Positions 44,751-54,503 of a stretch of 64,000 nt of DNA are shown here, piece by piece. Each line of letters begins with the position of its first letter. Position 1 is the first letter of the stretch. The stretch spans positions 1 through 64,000 of the forward strand of contig NZ_SMTK01000001.1 of NCBI RefSeq assembly GCF_004357995.1. Reading direction: 5' to 3'. Source of the stretch: Arthrobacter crusticola. GTDB lineage: Bacteria; Actinomycetota; Actinomycetes; Actinomycetales; Micrococcaceae. The position numbers were made by a program, and so were the translations under genes. Under the pieces are notes generated by a model. That model had not been told where the DNA came from. It saw nothing but the letters and a program-made list of their open reading frames with translations, and made no database searches.

Positions 44751-44824
44751 CCGGCCGCCGTCCCGCAGGAAAGCGGGACGGCGGCCGGCGCCTGGAGCCT
44801 TAGTCGCTCCCCGGACGGGGAGCG
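44751..44824 (+). promoter_or_regulatory. Two tandem hairpins between atpA and atpG
   Basis: Hairpin 1 (44751-44788): CCGGCCGCCGTCCCGC, loop AGGAAA, GCGGGACGGCGGCCGG, a perfect 16-bp stem. Hairpin 2 (44805-44824): CGCTCCCCG-GA-CGGGGAGCG ends just before the AGG-AAAGGA ribosome site of atpG. No T-tract, so full termination is unlikely; attenuation, RNA processing or reduced gamma translation would fit subunit ratios. Confidence 0.65.
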
Positions 44825-44839
44825 AAGGAAAGGACAAGT

Positions 44840-45733
44840 ATGGGAGCCCAGATTCGGGTCTACCGCCAGAAGATCTCCTCAACGACCTCGATGCGGAAGA
44901 TCTTCAAGGCGATGGAACTGATCGCGACTTCTCGCATCGGCAAGGCGCGCACCCGCGTCGCGGCGTCGCTGCCCTACGCCAATGCGATCACCCGTGCCGT
45001 TTCCGCAGTGGCGTCGCAGTCGGAGATCGACCACCCGCTGACCACCGAGCACACCGAGGTGCGCCGCGCCGCGGTGCTGGTCATGACCTCGGACCGCGGC
45101 CTCGCCGGTTCATACTCCGCCAGCGTGCTCAAGCAGGCCGAATCGCTGCTGGAAATGCTCCGCAGCGAGGGCAAGGAAGTGAAGGCGTTCCTCGTTGGAC
45201 GCAAGGCGCAGGCGTACTTCGACTTCCGCAACCGTTCCTACGAGAAGGCCTGGACCGGCGGCACCGATGCGCCGGAGTTCGCCACCGCCCGTGAGATCGG
45301 CAGCGCGCTCGTCAAGGAGTTCATCACCGGCTACGAAGACGGCGGCGTCGACGAGATCCACGTCGTGTACATGCGCTTCCGTTCAATGGTGACGCAGGAG
45401 CCAACAGTCATCCGGCTGCTTCCGCTCGAGGTCGTTGAAGAGGAAACCTCGAACGCCTCCGATCTGCTGCCGCTGTACGAGTACGAGCCGGAGCCGGAGC
45501 GCGTCCTCGACGCACTCCTGCCGCGCTACATCGAGTCCCGGATCTTCGCGGCTCTGCTGCAGGCGGCCGCCAGCGAACTCGCCGCCCGTCAGCGTGCGAT
45601 GAAGTCGGCGGGGGACAACGCCACCGAACTGATCAAGAAGTACACGCGCCTGAGGAACACCGCCCGCCAGGCGGAGATCACGCAGGAGCTTTCGGAGATT
45701 GTTGCCGGCGCCGACGCGCTCAGCGCCTCCTGA
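44840..45733 (+). CDS. atpG: ATP synthase F1 subunit gamma
   Basis: A 297-residue central-shaft subunit. N-terminal helix [20 protein letters not shown] then [16 protein letters not shown] and the C-terminal helix [23 protein letters not shown] segment [20 protein letters not shown] are the two coiled-coil strands inserted in the alpha3-beta3 hexamer. The Rossmann-like middle shows [20 protein letters not shown]. Preceded by the two hairpins described separately. Confidence 0.94.
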   Translation: MGAQIRVYRQKISSTTSMRKIFKAMELIATSRIGKARTRVAASLPYANAITRAVSAVASQSEIDHPLTTEHTEVRRAAVLVMTSDRGLAGSYSASVLKQAESLLEMLRSEGKEVKAFLVGRKAQAYFDFRNRSYEKAWTGGTDAPEFATAREIGSALVKEFITGYEDGGVDEIHVVYMRFRSMVTQEPTVIRLLPLEVVEEETSNASDLLPLYEYEPEPERVLDALLPRYIESRIFAALLQAAASELAARQRAMKSAGDNATELIKKYTRLRNTARQAEITQELSEIVAGADALSAS

Positions 45734-45751
45734 TCCACAAGATAAACTTAG

Positions 45752-47248
<1,497 letters not shown>

Positions 47249-47253
47249 AGCTC

Positions 47254-47544
47254 ATGGCCTCTGCAGAGCTCGAAGTCGAAATCGTCGCGGCCGACCACTT
47301 TGTGTGGTCAGGCCCGGCGACCATGGTCAAGGCGCGCACCAGCGAGGGCGAGATCGGGATCCTTCCCGGACACTCGCCGGTGCTTGCCCTGCTCGGGGAA
47401 GGCGAACTCGCCATCCAGCCGGTGAGCGGTGAGCGCATCGTGGTGGCCGTCGACAGCGGATTCTTTTCCGTCGACAGCAACCGTGTGGTGATCGTTGCCG
47501 ACAACGCCACGATCGGCGATTCGGTTTCAGCGGGAAACCGCTGA
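47254..47544 (+). CDS. atpC: ATP synthase F1 subunit epsilon
   Basis: A 96-residue protein, MASAELEVEIVAADHFVWSG, with the beta-sandwich pattern GEIGILPGHSPVLALLGEGE. At 96 residues it has little or none of the C-terminal inhibitory helical hairpin of longer epsilons, so ATP hydrolysis inhibition may work differently; short epsilons occur in actinobacteria. Starts six bases after the atpD stop. Confidence 0.92.
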   Translation: MASAELEVEIVAADHFVWSGPATMVKARTSEGEIGILPGHSPVLALLGEGELAIQPVSGERIVVAVDSGFFSVDSNRVVIVADNATIGDSVSAGNR

Positions 47545-47554
47545 CCCCACCGCC

Positions 47555-47986
47555 ATGGACGGTCTGAGTCTGCTGTTGATTCTCATTGCGGCCGTCTTCG
47601 GCGTGCTGGTTCTGCTGGTCGGCGCCTTCCTGCTGCGCCGCTACCAGCTGGGCCGGACGCTCGGTACCTTCGACGCCTCCATCCGCCTCCCCGACAAGGG
47701 GTGGCGGATGGGGGTTTGTCGTTATACGGACACCCATCTCGAATGGCTGCGGCTGATGTCGCTCAGCCCCGTGCCGCCCCACCGCTACCTGCGCAGCTCG
47801 CTTGAGCTCAAGGGGTGGCGCCAGCCCACCGAGGCCGAGGTCGGCCGCGTACTGCCAGGCTGCATTGTGGTCACCCTGGCCTACGAGGGCTCCGAGCTGC
47901 AGCTGGCCATGAAGTATCCGGTCTACGCGGGCCTGTCCTCCTGGCTTGAGGCCGGCCCGGTGATCGGCATCGGCACCTGGCGCTAG
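47555..47986 (+). CDS. DUF2550 single-pass membrane protein
   Basis: A 143-residue protein starting MDGLSLLLILIAAVFGVLVL, one N-terminal helix followed by a soluble domain with WRMGVCRYTDTHLEWLRLMS and ending VIGIGTWR. This matches DUF2550, found downstream of atpC in many actinobacteria. Start 10 bases after the atpC stop, so probably part of the atp transcript. Function unknown. Confidence 0.87.
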   Translation: MDGLSLLLILIAAVFGVLVLLVGAFLLRRYQLGRTLGTFDASIRLPDKGWRMGVCRYTDTHLEWLRLMSLSPVPPHRYLRSSLELKGWRQPTEAEVGRVLPGCIVVTLAYEGSELQLAMKYPVYAGLSSWLEAGPVIGIGTWR

Positions 47987-47999
47987 GTGTACCCGGCCG

Positions 48000-49208
48000 T
48001 CAGGGCAGTTTCAGCCAGACCCCGGCCCTCAGGACCCCCAGCAGGCCGAGCCCGGGGGACACGATCACCGCGTCGGCGCGCAGCCCTGGTCGAAGGCTGC
48101 CCAGCTCATCGGCCAGCCCGAGCACGCCGGCAGGCACCGCCGACGCCGACACCACGGCGTCGTGGAGCGCAACTCCGGCCTCCACTGCGCAGCGCACCAC
48201 CTCCAGCAGCGTCCGGGTGCCCCCGGCCGGTGCCTCCGACGGGCCCCTGCGGGCCACGCCGTCGCGCACCGTAATCTCGCTGCGGCCCAGCCAAAACACC
48301 CCCTCGCCGCGCCCAGCGGCCGCCGTCGAATCACTGACCAGGCAGATATTGGCCGGTCCGGCGAGCGTGAAGGCCATCCGCGCGGTGTCGGCGTGGAGGT
48401 GCACATTATCGGCGATCAGTTCGACGGCGATCTCCCCGGCGCGCGCCCGCTCGAGCAGCAGCGGCACCGGTCCGGGGGAGCGGTGGTGGATGGCGGGCAT
48501 CGCATTGAACAGGTGCGTTGCCATCGGCCTGCCGCTGTACCCGTCAAACCCCGTCGAGGCGAGCTCCTCATTGATCAGGTCCAGGGCGGCGGAGGCCTGT
48601 TCGGCGGTGCAGTCGGTATGCCCGATGGCGGGAATGATCCCGTGCGTGACCAGGTCGTAGACGAGCGTGTCGGTGCCCTCGAGTTCCGGGGCGTACGTCA
48701 TGGAGATCAGGTGACCCCCCGCCGCGGCCGCCAGCTCCGTCAGCAGGCCCTCATCCGGTTCGGAAAGATGCGCCGGGTCGTGCATGCCGGCGCGCGCGGG
48801 GGACAGGAACGGGCCCTCAGCGTGAATCCCCGCGATCAGGCCCTCGTCGGCGGCGGCGGACAGGAGTGGAAACGCCCGCAGGAGGTCCTCGCCCGGTGCG
48901 GCGCCCGTGCTGGCGAGCAGCGTCGTCGTCCCGCTGTGGTGCTGGAAGGTGACGGCCGTGCGGATGTCCTCGGCGCTGCCGGAGGTGAAGTCGGCGCCTC
49001 CCCCGCCGTGGCAGTGGAGGTCGACCAGCCCGGGGAGGATCAGCGCTCCCTCGGGCAGCGGCGGGGTGCCCGGCCCGTCCGCCGGCCGGGCCGGCCCGGC
49101 GTAGGTGATGCGCGAACCCTCCCAGCTGAGCACCGCGTCCTCGATGATGCCCGAATCGGTCACCATCCGCCCGGAAAGGTGGTTGGACGTGCCCTGCAGG
49201 TTGGCCAT
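48000..49208 (-). CDS. nagA: N-acetylglucosamine-6-phosphate deacetylase
   Basis: A 402-residue amidohydrolase removing acetate from GlcNAc-6-P, for amino-sugar catabolism and wall recycling. Metal and catalytic motifs: LVDLHCHGGGGADFTSG (His-x-His), IHAEGPFLSPARAGMHDPAH with the catalytic-site Glu, GHTDCTAEQASAAL, and the Asp in CLVSDSTAAAGRGEGVFW. It stands alone; there is no nagB beside it, so deamination is encoded elsewhere. Convergent with DUF2550 with 13 bases between the stops. Confidence 0.93.
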   Translation of the reverse strand: MANLQGTSNHLSGRMVTDSGIIEDAVLSWEGSRITYAGPARPADGPGTPPLPEGALILPGLVDLHCHGGGGADFTSGSAEDIRTAVTFQHHSGTTTLLASTGAAPGEDLLRAFPLLSAAADEGLIAGIHAEGPFLSPARAGMHDPAHLSEPDEGLLTELAAAAGGHLISMTYAPELEGTDTLVYDLVTHGIIPAIGHTDCTAEQASAALDLINEELASTGFDGYSGRPMATHLFNAMPAIHHRSPGPVPLLLERARAGEIAVELIADNVHLHADTARMAFTLAGPANICLVSDSTAAAGRGEGVFWLGRSEITVRDGVARRGPSEAPAGGTRTLLEVVRCAVEAGVALHDAVVSASAVPAGVLGLADELGSLRPGLRADAVIVSPGLGLLGVLRAGVWLKLP

Positions 49209-49247
49209 GGTCCGATTCTATGCGCCGGAACCGGCCCGTGCCGGGGT

Positions 49248-49943
49248 TCAGAAAAGGCGGGATTCCTTATCGTCCACGCCGCGCATGGCATCGTAGTCGA
49301 GCGTGAGGCAGTCGATGCCCCGGTCCGCGGCCAGGGTGCGGGCCTGGGGTTTGATCTGCTGTGCCGCGAAGATCCCGCGCACCGGCGACATCAGGGGGTC
49401 GCGGTTGAGCAGTTCGAGGTAGCGGGTGAGCTGTTCCACGCCGTCGATGTCGCCGCGCCGCTTCAGCTCGATGGCCACGGTGGCCCCCGAACCATCGCGC
49501 GCCAGGATGTCCACCGGCCCGATGGCGGTCATGTACTCGCGCCGGATCAGTGTAAAGCCTTCGCCGAGCAGCGTGATCTGCTCGGCGAGCAGGCGCTGCA
49601 GGTCCGCCTCGACCCCGTCCTTCACCAGTCCCGGGTCGACGCCGAGGTCGTGTGAGGACTCGTGGAGCTGCTCGCGGATATTGATCACGAGCCGGTCATC
49701 GCTCTTGGCGTGCTGGACGGTCCACACCTCGGTGATGCCCTCGGCGGCGTCGGCCTCGTCGGGAGCGCTGACGCGCAGCGTGGCGGGCGGGCTCATCCAG
49801 TTCAGCGGCTTGTAGGAGCCGCCGTCGGAATGCACGAGGACCGACCCGTCGGCCTTCACCACAAGGAGCCGCGTCGCGAGGGGCAGGTGGGCGCGGAGCC
49901 GTCCGACGTAGTCGACGGAGCAGCGGGCTATCACTAAACGCAC
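49248..49943 (-). CDS. nucS: Mismatch-specific endonuclease NucS
   Basis: A 231-residue endonuclease of the actinobacterial and archaeal EndoMS/NucS family, which replaces MutS/MutL mismatch repair. N-terminal DNA-binding domain begins [16 protein letters not shown] and has [15 protein letters not shown]. The C-terminal PD-(D/E)xK nuclease has [10 protein letters not shown] and [19 protein letters not shown]. The C-terminus ESRLF matches the beta-clamp contact known for mycobacterial NucS. GTG at 49943 is chosen because GAAGG lies about six bases upstream; a TTG six bases earlier has no room for it. Confidence 0.93.
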   Translation of the reverse strand: MRLVIARCSVDYVGRLRAHLPLATRLLVVKADGSVLVHSDGGSYKPLNWMSPPATLRVSAPDEADAAEGITEVWTVQHAKSDDRLVINIREQLHESSHDLGVDPGLVKDGVEADLQRLLAEQITLLGEGFTLIRREYMTAIGPVDILARDGSGATVAIELKRRGDIDGVEQLTRYLELLNRDPLMSPVRGIFAAQQIKPQARTLAADRGIDCLTLDYDAMRGVDDKESRLF

Positions 49944-50323
49944 AATCAACCTTCGGATCTACTGCGGGTGGATGCCCGGCCGCGGTCAGGGTGGTCGATC
50001 CACCGACGGTCGGACCTGTCCATTCTAGGGGTCTCCTGGGTCGGGTCCGGACTCCTGCGGGGTCGTCAGGATTCCTACGGCGGGGCAGTTCGGGGTCTGC
50101 CGGAGCAGCCACTACGTGGCCGGCTTTGCGAAAGACGAGTGTTGCCCAGCCCTGAAGCACGCACCCACACTTAACTCAGGCAACAATACTGGGCCACCCC
50201 AGACATGCCTCCCGGAAGCAATCCCTAATGAGTCCCCAAGTTGCCTCCCCCAGACCCATCCCCGCATGGCCACTCCCACACGCAGATTCGACTACCCGCA
50301 GCGTTGCGAGGCAGGAAATCCCC
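49944..50323. other. 380-base gap between nucS and the Thr-rich secreted protein gene
   Basis: No supported gene on either strand. The sequence is visibly less GC-rich from about 50100 on than the rest of the window. AGGAAA lies six bases before the downstream ATG. I see no confident promoter, repeat or terminator for nucS, which reads away from it. The open frame through 50228-50323 lacks a plausible start signal and the mature start at 50324 has the signal peptide. Confidence 0.6.
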
Positions 50324-51553
50324 ATGAAATCACGCAGGTACATCACAAGTCTCGCCGCCGTCGGGCTGCTCGTCGGCGGTACGGTCGGATCCCTCGCGCC
50401 GGCAGCACACGCCACGCACACCCGGGCGCACACGTGCACCCAGGCCGGCGGTGTCTATACAGAAGCGGCTACACAGAGCGGTGACCGGTGCGTCGTCACC
50501 ACGACGACTCCATCGGTCATCGTGGCCGGCGCACCCGAGACGACGTACAGCGATGCGGTGCCTTCCGGCTCTCCAACAGTCGTCGATTCGCCTCCCGTAC
50601 CGTCAGGCGAATCGACGACCGAGACCCAGACGCGTGATGTCGGAGATCCTGTCGTGGTGGAGTCCGAGCGCCGCGGTACTCCCTCGGTCAGCTCCGAAGA
50701 GATCGACGCCGGGGAGTCCACGGCGGTCCCGGTGGTCGTCGCCGGCACGCCGGTGACGACCACCCGCACCGAGCGCGGGACACCGACCAGCGCCGACGCA
50801 CCCGGCACACGGAATTGCCAACGCGTCAACAATGACAAGGCAGCCAAGCCCGTCGAGCGGTGCGAGCGGACCGTCGTAACCACCACCACGACGCCGACGA
50901 CCGTCATCACCACCGTCACGACCCCGCAGGAGCGCGTCACCACGACGACCCAGCCGCGGGAGACCGTCACCACGACGACCACGCCGGTGACCGAGGTGTC
51001 CACCTCAACACAGCAGCGGGAATCCTGTCTGACGACCACGCAGCCCACCTCGTTCACCAGGACCACGACGCAGCCGACGACGCAGACGCGCACGGTGTCC
51101 ATTCCGCAGACGAGGACCACGACGACCACGGTGAGCACGTACCGGTATGCGCTTAACACCACGGCCCCGCTGGTGCTCGTGGTATTTCCTGTTGCCGCCA
51201 ACCCGCGGATAGTCGTCAACGAGAGGTCCCTTGCCCCGCTGGTGACGACCTTCGAAGAGGCCGGCACGCCGGTGGTCAGCGTTGATACGCTCGCTGGGCC
51301 GGACGAGGTGAACACGGTCTGCGCACCCACCGACCCTGAGGTAACCGTCACGGAAGGCGGGACCACCAATGACGTGCGGCAAGTAACGACTCCGGCCGAT
51401 CCCAAGGTCACCGTAACCCGGGAGAACATGGCTCCGACGGTGTCCGAAACCAGGGCGCCCGGGGAGCCGATCGTGACGATGAGTACCCGCGGGACCGGTG
51501 ACACCTGTTACAACAACCCCGCCACCGCAGAGCAGCGGGCCAGCCGCTGCTAG
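50324..51553 (+). CDS. Secreted Thr/Val-rich protein with repeated Cys-pair modules, function unknown
   Basis: A 409-residue secreted protein I do not recognise. The signal peptide MKSRRYITSLAAVGLLVGG continues to a cleavage site after PAAHA (about 30). The mature part has eight Cys. Three close pairs have a similar form, C-x(17)-C, C-x(14)-C and C-x(13)-C, each ending in RC (CTQAGGVY...GDRC, CQRVNNDK...VERC, CYNNPATA...ASRC). Between them lie Thr-runs (VVTTTTTPTTVITTVTTPQE) and degenerate units such as VAGTPVTTTRTERGTP, VGDPVVVESERRGTP and PADPKVTVTRENMAPT. No LPxTG motif or C-terminal membrane anchor, so it is probably released or held in the wall. Thr runs suggest O-glycosylation. GC content is lower than the neighbours. 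Confidence 0.8.
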   Translation: MKSRRYITSLAAVGLLVGGTVGSLAPAAHATHTRAHTCTQAGGVYTEAATQSGDRCVVTTTTPSVIVAGAPETTYSDAVPSGSPTVVDSPPVPSGESTTETQTRDVGDPVVVESERRGTPSVSSEEIDAGESTAVPVVVAGTPVTTTRTERGTPTSADAPGTRNCQRVNNDKAAKPVERCERTVVTTTTTPTTVITTVTTPQERVTTTTQPRETVTTTTTPVTEVSTSTQQRESCLTTTQPTSFTRTTTQPTTQTRTVSIPQTRTTTTTVSTYRYALNTTAPLVLVVFPVAANPRIVVNERSLAPLVTTFEEAGTPVVSVDTLAGPDEVNTVCAPTDPEVTVTEGGTTNDVRQVTTPADPKVTVTRENMAPTVSETRAPGEPIVTMSTRGTGDTCYNNPATAEQRASRC

Positions 51554-51564
51554 CAGGTAAACAG

Positions 51565-51612
51565 CGAAACAGGCCTCCGCCGGTGCGGGTTCGTACCGGG
51601 GGGCCTGTTTCG
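51565..51612 (+). terminator. Intrinsic terminator after the Thr-rich protein gene
   Basis: CGAAACAGGCC and GGCCTGTTTCG form an 11-bp perfect stem, extended inward by C/G pairs, with T-rich right arm end. It begins 11 bases after the stop. Confidence 0.75.
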
Positions 51613-51681
51613 TGAATGCGTGCTCCATTTGGGATTCATCCCGATTCCACGGACCGCCCCCCGGTCAGGCAGACTTGGACC

Positions 51682-52005
51682 ATGCCCCGCTCGAACCGCC
51701 CCCGCCGCGCCAAGGGGTCCTCCCGCGGCGGTGCGCCGGCTCCGGCTGAGCTGGACCTGGAGCGCGCACGGGCCGGATTTCCGCTGCGCGTGAGCGCCCC
51801 CGACGGCGAATGGTCGGTGCGCCGGATCACGGAGCGCAACGCGGCCAAGGAGTACACCTGCCCCGGGTGCCACCGGGTGATTCCGCCGGGGCTTGCCCAT
51901 CTGGTGGTGTGGCGGGAGGATTCGCTGCTCGGGGCGGAGTCGGCCCTGGCCGACCGCAGGCACTGGCATGTGCACTGCTGGAACACCCGCAGCTACCGGT
52001 ACTGA
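51682..52005 (+). CDS. Conserved actinobacterial protein with Cys/His cluster, putative zinc-binding
   Basis: A 107-residue protein. After about 25 basic and Gly/Ala-rich residues comes a compact domain: EYTCPGCHRVIPPGLAHLVV (Cys60, Cys63, His64, His73) and RRHWHVHCWNTRSYRY (His94, His96, His98, Cys99). The spacing suggests a C-C-H-C-type zinc site like that of treble-clef or PARP-type fingers. Homologues are widespread in actinobacteria, sometimes labelled ATP/GTP-binding, for which I see no P-loop. The basic N-terminus suggests nucleic-acid contact, which is inference. Confidence 0.75.
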   Translation: MPRSNRPRRAKGSSRGGAPAPAELDLERARAGFPLRVSAPDGEWSVRRITERNAAKEYTCPGCHRVIPPGLAHLVVWREDSLLGAESALADRRHWHVHCWNTRSYRY

Positions 52006-52055
52006 GGGCGCGCCGCCGGCGCACTCGGGCCCCGGTGGGCACCTAGAATGGGGAG

Positions 52056-52847
52056 ATGGCCAGTGATCCCCAGGACTACGACTTCACCCCAAGCACCGGA
52101 CCGATCGACATCCGCGCATCGACGGTGCTGCCCGCCGACCGGCGGAACATCGAACTGAAGACCGCCGACGGCCTGACGCTCGTCGGCGAGTTCGCCGCAC
52201 CCCTGGACGGGGAGCCGAAGGCGACCCTGATCACGCTTCACCCGCTGCCGACCCACGGCGGGTTCATGGACTCCCACCTGTTCCGTAAGGCTTCCTTCCG
52301 GCTGCCGGCCCTCGCCGGGATCGCCGTCCTGCGGTTCAACACGCGCGGCACCTGCTCGCCGCGGGGGTGCAGCGAGGGAACCTTCGACGGCGGCGGCGCG
52401 GAACGCCTGGATGTCGAGGCGGCGGTCCGGTGGGCGGTCGACCAGGGCCTGAAGAACATCTGGCTCGTGGGCTGGTCCTTTGGCACCGAGCTGTGCCTGA
52501 AGTACGGCGCCTCGGACCCGGTGGCCGAGCATATCGAGGGCGCGGTCCTGATTTCCCCGCCGCTCCACCGCGCGGACGACGCCGACCTGGACACCTGGGC
52601 CGCCTCGGGGCTGCCCCTGACGGTGCTGGTCCCCGAGCTTGACGATTACCTCCGCCCGCCGGCCGCGCAGGAACGCTTCGCAGCCATCCCGCAGGCGGTG
52701 GTGACCCCGGTCGACGGCGCCAAGCACCTGTGGGTGGGGGAGAAGTACGCGGCCCGGGCGCTGAACGAGATTGTCGAGGTCGTCCTTCCCGGGCAGGCAG
52801 CACCGCTGCCCGTCCAGTGGGAGGGCGAGGCGGCCACCGCCTCCTGA
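52056..52847 (+). CDS. Alpha/beta hydrolase
   Basis: A 263-residue cytoplasmic alpha/beta-hydrolase. Nucleophile elbow VGWSFGTELCLKYGA (Ser about 143), oxyanion region LITLHPLPTHGGFMDSHLFR, catalytic Asp candidate in LVPELDDYLRPP and His in VDGAKHLWVGEKY. The pattern is like the dienelactone-hydrolase/YhaK-type CocE-like small hydrolases that follow HPLP-x-HGG; the substrate cannot be deduced. No partner gene. Confidence 0.85.
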   Translation: MASDPQDYDFTPSTGPIDIRASTVLPADRRNIELKTADGLTLVGEFAAPLDGEPKATLITLHPLPTHGGFMDSHLFRKASFRLPALAGIAVLRFNTRGTCSPRGCSEGTFDGGGAERLDVEAAVRWAVDQGLKNIWLVGWSFGTELCLKYGASDPVAEHIEGAVLISPPLHRADDADLDTWAASGLPLTVLVPELDDYLRPPAAQERFAAIPQAVVTPVDGAKHLWVGEKYAARALNEIVEVVLPGQAAPLPVQWEGEAATAS

Positions 52848-52863
52848 GCGCCGGACGGCGCCC

Positions 52864-54216
52864 CTACTGCTGGTCCTGCCGGGCGATGAAGACCTCCTTG
52901 AGCAGCAGCATGATTGCGGCCGCGGTGGGGATGGCGATGAGGGCGCCGAGCACGCCGAGCAGGCTGCCTCCCGCGATCACCGCGATGACGGCGACGGCGC
53001 CGGGCACCGCCACGGCCCGCTGCATGATGCGCGGGGAGATGAAGTAGGCCTCGAACTGCAGGTACGCAAGGTAAGGGATGGCGAACAGCAGCGCGGTCTG
53101 CCACCCGACGGTCAGGGCCACCAGGCTGACGAAGCAGGCGGCGATGAGCGCCCCCACCAGCGGTATGAACGCCAGCAGGACGACGATGAAGGCGAGCAGC
53201 ACCGAGAACGGCACGCCCACCATGGACATGACGATGAAGGCGAACGCGCCGTTGAGCAGGGCCACGCAGGCCTGCCCGATCACGTACATGCCCACGCTGC
53301 GGGTGATTTCCTCGGACAAGGACTGCACCCGGGCCCGCCGCGACCGGGGTGCCAGCCGGTAGGCCCACTTCTTCATCGACGGGAGCGAGGCCAGGAAGTA
53401 AAGGGTCAGGACCAGCACGATCAGGGTGCCGAACAGGCCGTTGAGGATGACGGTGCCCACGCCCAGGACGCCGCCGAAAATCCCGCTGACTATCCCGTCT
53501 TCGGCGAAGAAGTTGTTGATTTCCGCCGTGGCCCGGTCGCGGACCTGGAACTGCTGGTCCAGGGTGCGGAAGAAATCGGAGTTCAGGAAGGTCTGGGCGT
53601 AGGCAGGGCCGCGCTCGATGATCTGGGAGGTCTGGTTCACGATCGTGGGGATCAGCGTGGCGAAGAACCCCACCACCAGTCCCACCAGGAGCGTCAGGGA
53701 CAGGGTGATTCCGGCGGGGCGCGGCACCCCGCGTTCGTCGAGCCACCTCACGACCGGGTCAAGGCCCAGGGCGATGAACATTGCCGCCCCGATCCACAGC
53801 AGCAGCTGCCCGACGTTCATGATCATGAAGTAGGCGAGCAGCGCCAGGCCCACCCCCACACTGGCCATGAAGCCGAAGTGGATCGGGTGCTGACGCATCG
53901 AGCGCGGAGGCAGCCCGCCGAACTTCAGGCGCTCGTCGGTGAGCTGGACCGTGGGGTCCACGGGCACGGGCAGCGGGTCCACCTCGGGCGGGAACTCAAA
54001 CCGCCGCCGCGGCTGGGCCCCCGGGATCGGCCGCCGCAGCCGGGTGAACAGCGATGCCATCCGGCCCTGGGCGAGGGCAGGGTCGGGGCCGCGCCCGCGG
54101 CCGGCAGGGTCGATTTCGCCGCCGCCGCTGCGGTCGACGGGACCGGCCTCGGGCCGCGGCAGCGGCTCGTTGACCGGCACTTCCTCATTGTTGCTCACGC
54201 TGCGGTCTGCTTTCAC
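52864..54216 (-). CDS. AI-2E family transporter
   Basis: A 450-residue membrane protein with about eight helices in residues 105-445, preceded by a hydrophilic N-terminus of about 100 residues rich in Pro/Arg. The family segments are IGAAMFIALGLDPVVRWLDE, GRPAGITLSLTLLVGL-like helix 3 and a final loop LLGVLGALIAIPTAAAIMLL. Members (TqsA/YdiK) are permeases of disputed substrates: autoinducer-2, Na+/H+ or small signals. The start at MKADRSVSNNEE is uncertain. Convergent with the hydrolase gene. Confidence 0.83.
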   Translation of the reverse strand: MKADRSVSNNEEVPVNEPLPRPEAGPVDRSGGGEIDPAGRGRGPDPALAQGRMASLFTRLRRPIPGAQPRRRFEFPPEVDPLPVPVDPTVQLTDERLKFGGLPPRSMRQHPIHFGFMASVGVGLALLAYFMIMNVGQLLLWIGAAMFIALGLDPVVRWLDERGVPRPAGITLSLTLLVGLVVGFFATLIPTIVNQTSQIIERGPAYAQTFLNSDFFRTLDQQFQVRDRATAEINNFFAEDGIVSGIFGGVLGVGTVILNGLFGTLIVLVLTLYFLASLPSMKKWAYRLAPRSRRARVQSLSEEITRSVGMYVIGQACVALLNGAFAFIVMSMVGVPFSVLLAFIVVLLAFIPLVGALIAACFVSLVALTVGWQTALLFAIPYLAYLQFEAYFISPRIMQRAVAVPGAVAVIAVIAGGSLLGVLGALIAIPTAAAIMLLLKEVFIARQDQQ

Positions 54217-54503
54217 TGGTGCTGCATTCCACTTTGAATCACAAGCGAAACACTACAGCCGGGCTCCGGGGAAGAGAGGCCTTTCCGCGGACGGCCGGCG
54301 GGCGTGGTGCGCGCCGGGCAGCGGAGGCTGCCCCGGGGCCGGAGTGAGCCGGTGCACACAAATCAGTTCCCCACGGGCAACTTCGTTACCATAGGAAGAC
54401 CAATCGAGAGAAAGTGCAGCCTGGCCCGTCCGTGCCCGCGGACGGCCGGCGGTGCGCCGCGGATCGGGAGGTCCGCTCCACAAGACAACGAATAGGTACC
54501 CGC

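Noticed and set aside
44751..44788. Classical terminator in the middle of the atp operon
   Set aside because: Perfect stem but no T-tract, and atpG, atpD and atpC downstream are needed in stoichiometric amounts; attenuation or processing fits better.
42279..44882. An 867-codon open frame on the minus strand through atpH and atpA
   Set aside because: It runs opposite conserved ATP synthase genes; no ribosome site or motif. Same GC effect.
54285..54452. Direct repeat as ends of a mobile element or deletion scar
   Set aside because: No transposase, terminal inverted repeat or target duplication; the sequence between is a plain intergenic gap.
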